Below are positions 39,191-51,692 of a DNA stretch of 64,000 bases, piece after piece (the first letter of the stretch is position 1; each line of letters opens with the position of its first letter). The notes beneath the pieces are model-generated. The model had not been told where the DNA came from. It made no database searches and worked only from the letters and a program-made list of their open reading frames with translations. This DNA is from Heterobilharzia americana (taxonomy: Eukaryota; Platyhelminthes; Trematoda; Strigeidida; Schistosomatidae). Made by a program: the position numbers and the translations under genes. The DNA lies in contig OX104134.1 in NCBI GenBank assembly GCA_944470555.2, positions 52,443,890-52,507,889 on the forward strand. Reading direction: 5' to 3'.

Positions 39191-42100
39191 GGATAAATAC
39201 TGAACAATGACAGTGTTTGAATGTGGCGCTATAATCACTAATTATAAAAAGAGAGATGTCTAGCTGTTTGAGTTTTTGGTGTTTAGATTTGTGTTACACA
39301 TTTTTTTTGATTATCTCTTGCCTTTCATAGTTATGTTTATATTGAACTTCAATACATTTATTAGGATCTGCTTTTCATGGTGTCTGGTAAGATTCAGAAG
39401 TGAAAATGACTAGTGGTAATGCTTGCTATAGACGACACCGACAAAATAAATTAGCCTGATTTTTTCTGAGATGTATTATGCATGATTAGGCAGACAGTAT
39501 TAGATGTTTTGAGAATTTGGTATGAATATAATTACAGTGAAAATCGTTTTGAATTGGTTAACTTAATTTGTGTTGACAGTAAAGACTGGTTTTGTTCTTT
39601 TTTCATGGATATTGTAATGTTATTATATTATTTTAAAAAGCGAAAATAAATATCTCAGCAGAACAATATGGATCCATTATATAATTTTGGTGGTTGTCAT
39701 CACTCGCCTACAACCTAGAGTACATATATAGTAGCAGACTGCAACATTAGTTCATTGAAATTAGTCAAAATGGGATAATGACGCAGAGGAGTTAAGTTGT
39801 CGAAATTGGAACAAACTCAACATATGATGTAATAATGTCATAAGTATAAGTCATATTGCAACGGAAATTCTGGTGAAAATTATATGCAGGAAGGGAATTT
39901 AGAACAAAGGGTTTGCATAAGTCAGTGAATAAGTAATCTACTGATAATCAGAAAACAAAATGCAGTAGAACAATGAATAGAACGATTGAAATTATAGTTT
40001 AGTGTCAACTGAAATCCTAACGATAGGGCAATGGTATAATCAAATTCATGGAAGATTAAGGAATCAGGTTATACAGGCAGTTGAAGACTCATGACAAATT
40101 CCCTTTAAATACATCAGTTTGGTTTCAGGCGTTTGATGGTAGTGGCCCCAGTGAAACGAAGAAAATCCAAATTATTCTGTTTGTTTATTATTTTAAACGA
40201 TTTTTAAGCATCTAATTGTTCTGTATCCAAAAAGAGCTTAGTAATTCCACTGCTGAAAATTGTAGGCTCTTCAGAACATGTTCAAAATATCGAAAGTATG
40301 CGTTTCTTTCTATGTAACTGCTCCCGTAGGTAAACGACAATCGATAAAAACTGTTGGAGACAACATATGAAGGATACTAATCAATTTTTCATTCTATCAG
40401 TATTTATTCTCTCTTTCTTAAGGATGTTTCGTTCCCTCCAAAAATATTTTTTTGAAGAACAGCTGACGATAAGTTTTAAAATTTCATTTGGTTTGTAGCT
40501 ATAAAACTTTAACTACATTTCACTTTGATTCAAGTCACTAAATATGTAAGGGTATCCAATAGAAATAGTGCAAAATACTATTACAATTAAAAATAAACTG
40601 AACAGAATGCACATATAATTGACTAGCGATTTAACTTTACGTGATAAACTTCCTTAAGACAGTGCTGCCGATGAATTATATTTAGACATGAGAAAACACT
40701 TTGAATAGTTCCAGCAGTGCACCTAAAATGTTGGTCACCATCTAGGTCCATGCTAACTTTGTGAAAGCATTCTGGATCTATTTAGTGACAAGACATTCCT
40801 TATTTATTAAAAGTGATTGATAACTCAACTACCTTGGGCTGAAAAGCTTTTATATTACTGTGCTGTAGGATTTATGTTATTCAAATATTCAGCTTCGAAA
40901 GGTCTTTATTGTGATAGATCTATACCATCACCACTTTTCTCCAGAGCATCATCAACAGTAAAATTTTAGAGGAACATAGAACTTAAATAAATGTGTCTAA
41001 CCCAGTTGCCGACCCTGGAAAATAATGAAGAGTGGTCGTTTTCCTCGAATCTGCCTAATTTGTTGCAGGATGTTAAAACTCACAAAGAAAACAACTTGTA
41101 ACAGGCGCTTCTAGTAGAAAGCTCTGTTCAATAGATCCAAGGCAGCAAGAATCATCAAATTCATTGGTCTCTGAAACATTTGATTGTATTCTAGCATCTG
41201 ATAGAGATCAAATACTTGTTCAGTGTACTCGCGACCTGTAGGAAACTCAACTTTGTTCTCCTGAACTAGTTTTCATGCCTTTTGCAGGGCACATACATTA
41301 TAATGACAACCAAAACCTTAAAAGCTGCTAACATTAGAAAGATACTCCTATCAATATGACACATTACGCAGTCTTTCCATAAGATGGATACAACACCAGC
41401 CCTAACAGAGCATAGCAGGACAGTCTAAGTGTACTATGACCTCTTGAATAATCTAGTCGGATCCCTCGGCTGGAGCCATGGATGAATAAGTTCATAACAT
41501 GAACTAACGTAACGTAACTGCCACCTACTTGGTTTGATAGCACCATTCAAAGCTTACAGCTGAGTAACAGTCTTTATGTTCTTTATCTCCTAATTGCAAC
41601 CCTCTAATTTTTAGACAGGAATGACGAGAGATTTGGCTTAAAAATAATACGGCAACACCTGTGTTACTGGTTTCCCCTAGATCGATAATGACGATCTGCA
41701 GTTGAAGAGGCCAAGGAATGCTCTCTTTTAACTAACGTCGTTAAGTTTTCAATGAAAGAAATTCCTTCCCGTCTTATGAACACTGAGACAGTATACCTCA
41801 CTAGCTGTTGGTATCTTAAAATTCTTACTGTGCTCAAGATTATATCGATCAACTGTCAACAATGCAAAAGACTAAATGCTAATCTACCTTCGTTCGCATC
41901 ACTAAAAGAATATGGCATGCCAGTAATTATGTGGAATATATTTTTAGCATCAATTGTAAGTAGTTATATGTTCTTCCGTGATACAAATATAGAGTAAATG
42001 GGACTGCTGATGCCAGTGCATTTCACCGACAGTACAATACTGATGATTACGAATAAACAATTAGTATTCATTTCATCGTACATTATGGTAATAATGCATA

Positions 42101-45100
42101 TGAATTGTTAGATATTTCATGATAAAGCTGGTTCAGTGAACGGGTGTATTTGAATGGCACAGGGTTGTACTGTGTCTTCTTTGAGGTAACACTCTCTAAT
42201 GTCAATAGCACCGTATCGGTAAACTGAACATGAAGAACTTATAAATTCCGGAAAAACACCAGAGGTTATTATTTAAATAATGAGAGGCAAAATCCAGTGA
42301 TGTGACTAAACAAACAAGCGAACTGTTTGGTAGAATTCAACAAATAATGACAGCAGTGCTTTTACAGCAGTTAGCAGTATACCTGGTTACAAAGTGGTTT
42401 ACGCGAGTTTTTGTGAAAATATCAGTAGAACTGCAAATCGAAGTTCAATATTCCTTTGTTATCTTGATACCATAAAATTACTTTAATTATTCCGTTTTCC
42501 TTGATGTGACATTACAGCAATCTTCAGGAACTTGATGAAGTTAACACTTACCCTTTCTTTTATAACTTCAGTCGCCACTTTTTTATATCTTTACCAGTGA
42601 CCTGATATAGCCTGGGTTATGTATGTGTACAAAATATTGTATATGAAGACTCTTGTGCAAACACCAGATTCCACCCTTAATGTTTGCTCACTTTTGCGTA
42701 ATGGAAAACGGCGCTAACATAACAGAAGGTGTATTTACAACATAAACAATATATACGAAATACAAGGTTAATATATATGACAATGGTCTCGACTATTTCC
42801 TGGCCTACTAGATTTAATTTCTATTGATCTTTCATCTTTTCAACCAACTTGATACTTATACATTGGTTCATGTGTTTTTTCCTGAAAATCTTGAAGCAAA
42901 GCTATTGGTTGAAAAAGGCTTGATGCATATACGACTTCTTATGAAGATTTTGTCAATTTTTCTGCACAGTGTAACACCTTTCCCTTGGAACAGAGATTGA
43001 TTGTACAATAATGTCTTTTGATTGACTGGTAACGCTTAGTTGGATCGTGATAAATTATTCCATAGCACTCTTCTACTGAATCTATGCTGTGGTGTAGTCT
43101 GAAGCAGCTTAAAAGGAGCTCGAACGAAGGGATCGATTTACTGACACTTTGGAGAAGAATATTTGGTTTGCCTTCTCCTCACCACTTAAAAGAAGACTCA
43201 AAAGTATTTGCAAAAGCGTGTTCTATTGTTTTGGATGTAGAATTCCAATATTTCACTGCCATGATTCTGCAAAAATGCTTCAGGGTCATGCCAACCAGTC
43301 GTGTGCATTTAATCATTAACATGGCATTTTTAACACATTCCCGACCTCAGTGAAACAAATTCACCTAGGCTTTCTAAAGCAGATAGTGCTGTCATACTCT
43401 TTTAGTTCTGTCTGCCAACAAGCCTTAGTTTTTTTATGACAGTTTGAGATCCTGTGTCCGGTTTCCTGCAGAGTAATCTAGGTCTGAATAGTAAGGTACT
43501 CCACTACGCGATGAATCACTATATTAGACAGTACAGTATTTTACTCCGATGACTTGCATCTGGTTGTCTGATGCTAGGGGAGAAACCTGCGAATTTGCGT
43601 TGATTAGGGGTTTTATAACTGCCTCGTGGTTAGTGGGCGTGATATCTGAAAAGGAGCTGGCTTGAAGACGATCCTGGTGTCTATTTTAGCGTATGGACAA
43701 AAACTGTTTTTGATATTGTAATCTACTGTCGTGTGATGATTAGGCTGCCACTGAGATTCCTTAAGAACTTCTTGTGGACACTCACTGTGAGGTATAGTGC
43801 AGAAAGGCTCAACGGCACTAAAAATGTTACATTATATTGCAAACTCTTGACAAGTACTTCATGGTTCTCATCAACATGATCTGACTGAATGTCTGCATCA
43901 TTTACTATTTAGTAGTGGGTAGTGAGGAGGATGGTTAATATTGTTCTCATCCATCGACGTAACATGATTCATATCATCAGTCTTCTTGAACTTATTTTCA
44001 GCCCCACCACTTCCATTGCCAAAAAGTCTTTTTTAAAATCTGAAGATTTATGGATATGGATTCTGGCTAAATGTCATCCAGCATTTGCTTGAATTTCTTG
44101 ATAATCCTCACTGATGCGGCTTCCATTTTTTCATTATAGCGCTGCAAAAAAGCTCGAAATTATTCACTAGAAAGAGTTGCCAATTATGTATCCGTCACCA
44201 CTCATATTTTTGAATGCCAGTGAAACACTAGCCATCGTTTTAGCACCTGATTACTACTCGAATGCTGAACTCAGTGAAGCTTATCTTCAACGGACTAGAT
44301 ATGTTTCCCGATAAAGTTGATATGCAGATTCAGTAAGTACGGAAACTGATTTTATGTCTGAGACTGAACAAATAACAAACAAATTTAATCGAAAGTATTA
44401 ATTCTCACTTGTAGTATACGAGTTTAGTTTTCATAAATAATATAATCAGTGTAGGCTTGGTTTATCTGACTACAGTTGAATTTATTTTATGAGACTTTTC
44501 AGGCATATACATTTATATTACCAGTTAATATTTTAATTTTCCACCAAAATGATCTGTCAAAGTATTTGTCTTGAACAGCACTGACTGAAATGCAAATGAG
44601 AAAACTTATTGAAAGAAATATGCATAAAAAAGGCTGACTTCATTTAAACAAGTACCTATGAGGATTTAAAAATAGTGAATTATGCAGAATGCAATTACCA
44701 TGAATAAACGTATTAGGATAATATCTAATCCTTCTTGTTTTAATCTTGAAACATTTTTGGTATTCCAGTAGCACGCTTTCGGGATTTGAGATTATTTCTT
44801 GTGGATTTCCTGTTGCGAAGCTTAAACAATGAAAACAACACTTAGAGAAGTAAATGAATCTACTTTACTTTTTTGGTCTGATTTTATTTTCATACAACCT
44901 GAACAACTAAGTGATTACCGTCATGACTAAGCATAGTTTATTTATAGGAATGGCTTTAAGTCAACTGTTTAGTGACCAAAAAATCATATAAATACAAGAA
45001 AAAGTAATAAAAATTAGTCACAGTAAACAGTTTTTAAAAAGCAAAAAAGATATTCTATAACATTTTGGATAGATATAGCTTCTAAGAGACTGGGATATTA

Positions 45101-46468
45101 AAGAGCGTTAAGAGTTACACTAAGTTTTAAAAAAAATAGTAGTAAGTGACCAGCGTAAACCTTTGGCTACCAAAGGTTTTTCCATCAAATACATTTCATC
45201 AAATTCTTCCCTTTCTGTTTGTTTTAATCTTTTAAATATGTCTTGTATATGCATCACGTACCGTGACACCTGATTGAAACGTCTTCGAATTATCGCTTCC
45301 TAGGCTAGGAATGAAACAAGTCACACCGGATGAAAATGGATAAATAAATGCTCAAAAATACAGTGAATTATTATTTTTAGGGTACCTTTATTGGTTTGTA
45401 GATTTTTGTACTTGTTAGCTGAACTACCACCAATATAATTACACCCGATTTTGGATTCATCCTCAAGTGCAGACTAGAGGTTTATGTAACACCGACTACC
45501 CGTTTCTTATAGTGCCTTTCATATCGTTGATTTTAGCACTATTCATATGCAATGATTACTTATATTGAAAATATTGTATTGGGGTTGACCTTGACGATGG
45601 AATTTGTATCAGTTAACTTTACAATTGGCCACTTTACCAAGTAATTTTGTCTTTTGTAATGAATGATTTTCTGTTGTATGAATAAAGCCCAATTATCTGT
45701 CAGTAAAGTGGTCTCAGTGTCACAAGAAAGTAAAGCCAAATGTTCACAGCTTCCAGTGGGCTGTCTTAATGTAAGTATCACAAGTAAAATGCATTAAGTT
45801 GATAGGTCAGAAATTATAGTGTTTTGCAAACAGATGACTGACCAGCTCAGCATTTATTACTTTCAAGTTAAAAGTCTTTTTTTGGTTTTTACTAATTCAT
45901 TCACTTATTTCTGAGTATAGCTGTACTATCCAGTTTGATGAGATCCCTTAGAATTATCTGAGTAACCACCCCATATCTTTGAAGTCTTAGTCTAGTTTTC
46001 TTCAGTTTTGCATATTTGCTTAGCTTTATTTTCCCCAATGAATGTCTATTTGTTGGCTGTAAGGTATGCAATGACTTCCAGAAAGTTTGTCTCAACATAA
46101 AAGTTCAATTTCTTTTTTTAAATCAATTATAAAGTTGATCAACTACCAATAGACACTAACTTGTTTGAAAAAGTGAGTTTTTTCAGTCAAGTCAATGTTT
46201 CCTTTGTGTTTCACAGATTTGAAGTACATCCTAAACCTAGACTGCTTAGGAGAACAGAATTAAGTACTTTTTCTCCTAAACAATAGCAAACGTGTCTAAT
46301 AGCAGAATATTGTTACTGCCCTACTTATGATATGTTCTGTTAGTAGACAAAATGAACATAATCAAAAATAGAATATTACTTAAAAAAGGAAATGTTCTCG
46401 TTAAATACCGTTAGCATAATGATGCCAATCTAAGAATGTCAGTGTATTTTATTCTTATTTCTGAAGGG
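39191..46468. other. Intron sequence with possible decayed repeats, no gene recognised
   Basis: Mostly AT-rich DNA. Between about 40.9 and 44.4 kb the sequence is less AT-rich and has interrupted open frames on both strands (60 codons at 41364-41546 and 62 at 41664-41852 on minus, 89 at 43084-43353 on plus), which suggests a decayed mobile element. No motif allows a family call. A weakly tRNA-like patch lies at 43620-43680 (A-box-like GTGGTTAGTGGGCG), and another B-box-like patch is near 41455. Confidence 0.35.
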
Positions 46469-46490
46469 ATATATATATATATATATATAT
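46469..46490. repeat. (AT)11 microsatellite
   Basis: An uninterrupted 22-bp AT dinucleotide run inside the PKG intron. Confidence 0.97.
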
Positions 46491-48032
46491 CTTTCAAGAT
46501 GGAAATCGGCAATCCATTCCATATTTGTATTCAACAAACGTTAGACTTTTACAGTAAGTGAGTAAAAATCATTTTTGGGCTTTCTGATTACTGAAACTCA
46601 CTTGCATCCAGTTGAGTAGGGATATAGTTGTGACCTAATCACTTACTTACCAGTCAGGCAGCAGATGGACGCCTAAGACACATCCATAAAAGTAGTCCAG
46701 TGAAAATCGAAGTCATGAAGAGGTGTTATTTCGCTGCCTAATATTAAAGTTCGCAGGGTTCTTCTTGCTGACTGTTCAAAACCATAACAATCACTTCTCC
46801 ATAATGTTGTCACTGAATGTTGTTACGTCCTCGAATTTCGATTCATGAGTAGAAAGAATGACTCAGTCGTTATATCTGTTAAAAAGTTAATAGTTATACA
46901 GCGCTCTGTGCCAAAAATACTTTTGCTTACTTTAAATAACAGCCATTGTCTCACACAGTAAGTAATATGCAGCTCATTTTATTCTAACGTGAGGTTTGTG
47001 ATCATGTTAGTATAATATCAGAAAGCATTTGTTATGCAAAAGTAACATGCCGCGAAAATATTTTCTGAATATTATGACTACTGGTTAAAACTTAATACAT
47101 AGAGGAAATGTGCATACTGAAGAAATATAGGAAAGAAACAGTATATCAGCTGCCCAAAATCACTTTTTCTTTAACGAGGTTTCAGATAGTTATACATGTC
47201 TTTGTAATGCTTACAGAATAATCGTATCAAAGAGGCGACTTAATAAAGTAGCCCATCACCTATAATTCGGTTCAACGGAGAATACTATCAAAGTACTCGG
47301 ATTCGAATGAGATTCTTTCATACTTTAGTTGTGAATCTACTGAATGACTTCGTTTTCACGCCGAAAAAATAAGATTCATCAAACTGTTTTCATAGTGAAG
47401 TATCGATGAGACTATATTTCATCTTCATCAGTCGAATGAGCTAAATTAGTCGAAATACTTCACAGAACGTCATACCTTGAAAAAGGCGTATTTACCAATT
47501 AAAAGAAAGAATACTTGAAGAGAAATCATTTCGCGTATTTTTCATTTTTCAGTGGTAAGTAAAATGAGCTTCTTTTGGTTTTGAAGTCATTATCTGTCGT
47601 CATATAGAGATAATATCGTGGTTTTTAACCACAAATAGGTGACTGTGTTAGGAAAAAATGAAGTTGGTGGCACTATGAATAAGCCTAATTAGTATACCGT
47701 AATACAGACAAGCAGTTATGAAACTGAGCATAAACTAGAACAGGATCTGCTTGCTGCATGGTTGACACGATGAACAGCTGATTTAAAATAGTTTTGATAT
47801 TTCTGTTACTGCAAGACGTATGTTTTTGTCTGACAGACTCCGTAGACAACAAGACGAGAAAAACAGCCACCTGTTATTTAAGTGAGGATAGGTAGTGAAA
47901 GCCATTCTCCTCGCTATCCTTAGTACTAAGGATTGTTCAGTGGCCACCAATAAATTCATGTGTGTAAGCATTTTGCTTTGACTTCAAAAGCTAGCAGGTT
48001 ACAAATTTCATGTTAAAATCCTACTTTATGAA
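46491..48032. other. Intron sequence, no gene recognised
   Basis: AT-rich DNA up to copy C. Two overlapping minus-strand open frames of about 60 codons at 47685-47971 show no domain. Confidence 0.4.
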
Positions 48033-49458
48033 CCTCGCCTAGTTAACTAGTTCACTAGTTACTAACCGGTCCTAAGCCCAGATAAACAGGGATGGTTAGG
48101 CATAGAGCTGGCAACCCTAACCCGGAAAACAAATCCATTCGCTAAAGAAACTTCAAAGCACAGAAATAATATAAAACATAAAAACAAACAAATTCCCCGC
48201 TGGAATCAGAGAGACGAAATTACGCCAGTTGGGGAAATCCTTCAGGAAGCCAATTAACCGGTGTGTCTTCTCTTCTCTCGATGAAAACTAAAATAAGAAT
48301 GGGGACATGGAATGTCTGCACCATGTTTGAACCTAGCAAGGTTTGCCCTGATTGCAAAGGAGATGAGAAGACACGGCACAGAATAGAAGTGCTAGGAATC
48401 TGCAAGGAATCTGAAGATGGAATGGAAGTGGACTCTCCAAACTGTCAACTGGGGAGGAGAGTCAATAATCTACTCCGATATTGTCACACAGACAACAACC
48501 TAGAGCACACTGAGTTTTGCAGTGGCAATCATCATCTCTCCAACAGCATCGAAGGCTCTCATTCAGTGGGAAATAATCTTCTCCTGCAACATCAGGATCA
48601 TGACAGCAAGATTCAACTCAAAAGGAAGAGAAGTCACAACCACACAATGCTACGTCACACTAAGCTACGCATCTACAAATAATGCGGATCAAGAGAAGAA
48701 GGAAATATTCCACAGACAACTGTAATCAGTACTGGACAAGACCGCACACCTGTTGGCGACATCAAAATTGTAATGGATGTGGCGATATACATGCCAAACT
48801 GGGAGTGGTCAACACAGGAGGAGAAGCAGTCATGGGACGAGAAGCACTCGGTGAAATGATGAATGAGAATAGAGAAGTGTTTTCAGACTTCTTCACATTC
48901 AACGATTTGGCGATTGGAGGTGAGACAGTGTGTACAAACACAAGGATATTCACAAGGCAGTGACATGGAGTTGATTTCACCAGACACCAGATGGACACGC
49001 TACACTAGAAATTAGATCGACTTAATCTCAATGTGGAGAAAGTGGAGACGCAGCCTACTGGACACAAGATCAGATGCAGAAGGGGAGCAGTTGTAGGTTC
49101 ACACCACTCACTATCTATCTAGTGCAAGGAACCTACCTTCAAAATCAAATTGAAGGCCTACAAGAAACTGGTGATAGATGACCAGAGTTCAAGTTGAAGA
49201 CTCAGAACAGAAGCTGAACTAAAGGATTGAAGTACAAAGGACATCTTCACGTCACTCAGCCATGACGAAGGCGTGGGAGACATTGAGCAACATCTCTGAA
49301 GATACCTGCTTGGAAGAACACTGGAACTGTGTGTGGAAGGAGACCTGCATAAGCGTGTAAGGAAGGAAGAAGAAATACGAAAAGGAATGGATGTCGATGG
49401 ATACATGGAAGCTGATGGAGCAGCAAGAGGAAGATAGTGAAGCAGAAGATAAACCAGA

Positions 49459-49496
49459 GCAGTGCAATGCAATGCAGTGCAGTGCAGTGCAGTGCA
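49459..49496 (+). repeat. 5-bp tandem repeat in copy C
   Basis: The same length and variant order as in copy A (GCAGTGCAATGCAATGCAGT start), about seven to eight units. Confidence 0.88.
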
Positions 49497-50233
49497 AGGA
49501 TGCACATCGAAAAGAGGAACTGAGTACAACGTGTAAAACACTACACTGGAGAAAGAAGTGAAGAAGAGTGGGGGCAAAGATAACAGACACTTCTACGACA
49601 CACTGACAAGTGAAGCAGAACAGGCTGCCGGTAGTAGACACGGAGACCTGACAACGTGATATCAAATAACCAGGTTACTGTCTGCGACGGAAGAGATCAA
49701 CGCACATGAAACCAATGAAAGATAGTGAAGGAAGGCTTGTTATCAAAGAGGAGAAACAAGGGAAACAATCGGCTGACCACTTCAGAAAACCACTGTATCG
49801 ACCACCACCATTACTTTCAAATCGTCCAGAAATACCACCAGCAGCCCAGCCACACAGAAATACCAGTGAACACAAGACCTCCGACAAAAGTCAAAGTGAA
49901 GTTCTGAACGGCGTAAAGTTGCTGAAATTCGGGAAATCAACAGGATCAGATGGAATTCATTCCTCCAGAAACACTGAAAACAGACGCAGAGACAACGGAG
50001 GATATGCTCGCACCATGACTGCAGATGGTTTTGAAGGAAGGCAAGTAAGGTACCTGCTGGTTGATTGGAAGAAGGGCTACCTTGTCAAACTTTCAAAGAA
50101 GGGAGAATTAAGTCTTCTCAAGAATTGTCGTGGAATCATGCTCCTGTTCCTGTTCACCCAAAGCAAGTAAAATATTATGCCTCATCCTGGAGAGACTGAA
50201 AGATGTGATGGATTCAAAATTACGACCGAAACA

Positions 50234-50300
50234 GACTGGCTGACTGGCTGGCTGACTGGTTGGCTGGCTGGCTGGCTGGATGGATGGATGGCTGGATGGC
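50234..50300 (+). repeat. (GGCT/GGAT)n tandem repeat in copy C
   Basis: This tract is longer than in copy A (7306-7360) because of extra GGAT units. It is the main indel between the two copies. Confidence 0.85.
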
Positions 50301-51692
50301 TTCAAGGAAAGCAAATCATATGCGGATCAAATTGCAACGCCGCACTACACATCATCTCATGATAGAACACAGTACAGATTGCCAGTCAACTGGATGTCTA
50401 CCTCAACTTCATCGACTTTGAAAACATATTCGACAGCGTCGACAGAGAAGTAATTTGGTAGGCAGCTGCTTCAACACTACGGTTTCAGTGCCACAAGCAT
50501 TTATCAACCTCACTCAACAGCTATATGCTGTATGATGGATGCTACATGCCAAGTGATTCACAGTGGAAGTTTAATGAAGATTTGAAGTGAAGACAGGTTG
50601 GCAGGTAAGACAAGGTTGCCGCCTACGGTGGTAGTAACCACCGATGATCTTCCTGATTGTGGTCGACTGGACTGTACTAGACTGTACTGGACTGGATCAT
50701 GCAACAGACAACTGTGAGTATCTGTGAGAAGATGGGCACACACTGACTGGACCGATGAAAAGACCCCAGAGGGAGATTTAGATTTCGCCGCCGATGATGA
50801 TTTATGTCATATGTGTTATGTCGCACCAACTCGGAGATCTACAGGCGCAAACCGACGAGGCATGGAAGGGAGATGGGACTGACTTCAAGCGAATGTAGAG
50901 AAGACAGAGGTGGAGGTGGTGAAGATACCCAACCAACAACGACAACAACAACAAGCACCAACCACCATCAACTGGAGAACCCTTAAGTAGGTAGTAGTTT
51001 TTACCTATCTAGGCAGCATCGTTTCAACTACAGGCGGTGGCGGTGGCGTTAGCGGTGGCGGTGGCACAGGTGAGGACGTCGAAGCCAGGATCGGAAAGAC
51101 AGCAGGGCAGGCCTTCACCAACCTGAAACCAGTATGGTGATCTACTGCACTGCACTGCACTCAGTATAAAGCACGACTGAGATCCGGATTTTGAACACTA
51201 ATTCAGTCAAGTCAGTGCTTCCATGTGATGGTTGAGAGGCTTGGCGCGTTACGAAAAGCATTTCCAATCAACTAGAGACATTCATCAATAGCTGCTGCCT
51301 ATGCTCACTGGTCAGAATAATCAGACTAAGCAAGAAGGAACTCAGTCTGACTGACGACGAACCAACGAACCGAGAACCCATCGCCCAACAAATATGCAGA
51401 AGAAAGTGGAGATGGATTGGATTGGGCATACACTGAGAAGACCATTCTGGTATATCAGGCGTCAGGTGAGGCCCTCGATTGGAATCCAGAAGGGGAACGA
51501 TGAGTTGGGCGACCGGGGGATATATGGAGGAGAGCACGTGAGGAATAAATGAAAGCTTGTGGGCAGTCATGGAACCAGGTTAAGATAGAATCTTGGAGAG
51601 TAGAGAGTGCAATGGCGACGTGCTACTGAAACCTTGTATTCTTCTAGGATACCAAGCGACAAATAATACTAATAATAGTCCTACTCGGTGAA

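Larger units (their letters stand above)
48033..51678 (+). mobile_element. RTE/SR2-like degenerate LINE, copy C
   Basis: This copy of about 3.6 kb starts at CCTCGCCTAGTTAACTAG and ends in AATAATACTAATAATA, the trinucleotide-type tail usual for RTE elements. The flanks TCCTACTTTATGAA (48019-48032) and TCCTACTCGGTGAA (51679-51692) agree at 11 of 14 positions, a plausible aged target-site duplication. The interior from about 48120 to 51510 matches copy A almost base for base. Noted differences are the GGCT tract length and a T-to-C change in the ACCAATCACC/ACCAACCACC segment near 50960. The shared lesions are the scrambled endonuclease, the TAG after REVIW (50459) and FAADDDL at motif C. The last 170 bp differ strongly from copy A. 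Confidence 0.9.

Noticed and set aside
43620..43680. tRNA gene or SINE head
   Set aside because: It has only loosely A-box- and B-box-like segments with no cloverleaf or hammerhead segment visible. It was left as a note in the intron entry.
40900..44400. Possible decayed LTR or other transposon in the intron
   Set aside because: Interrupted open frames and a less AT-rich composition are suggestive, but no protease, reverse transcriptase, integrase or transposase motif and no terminal repeats were found.
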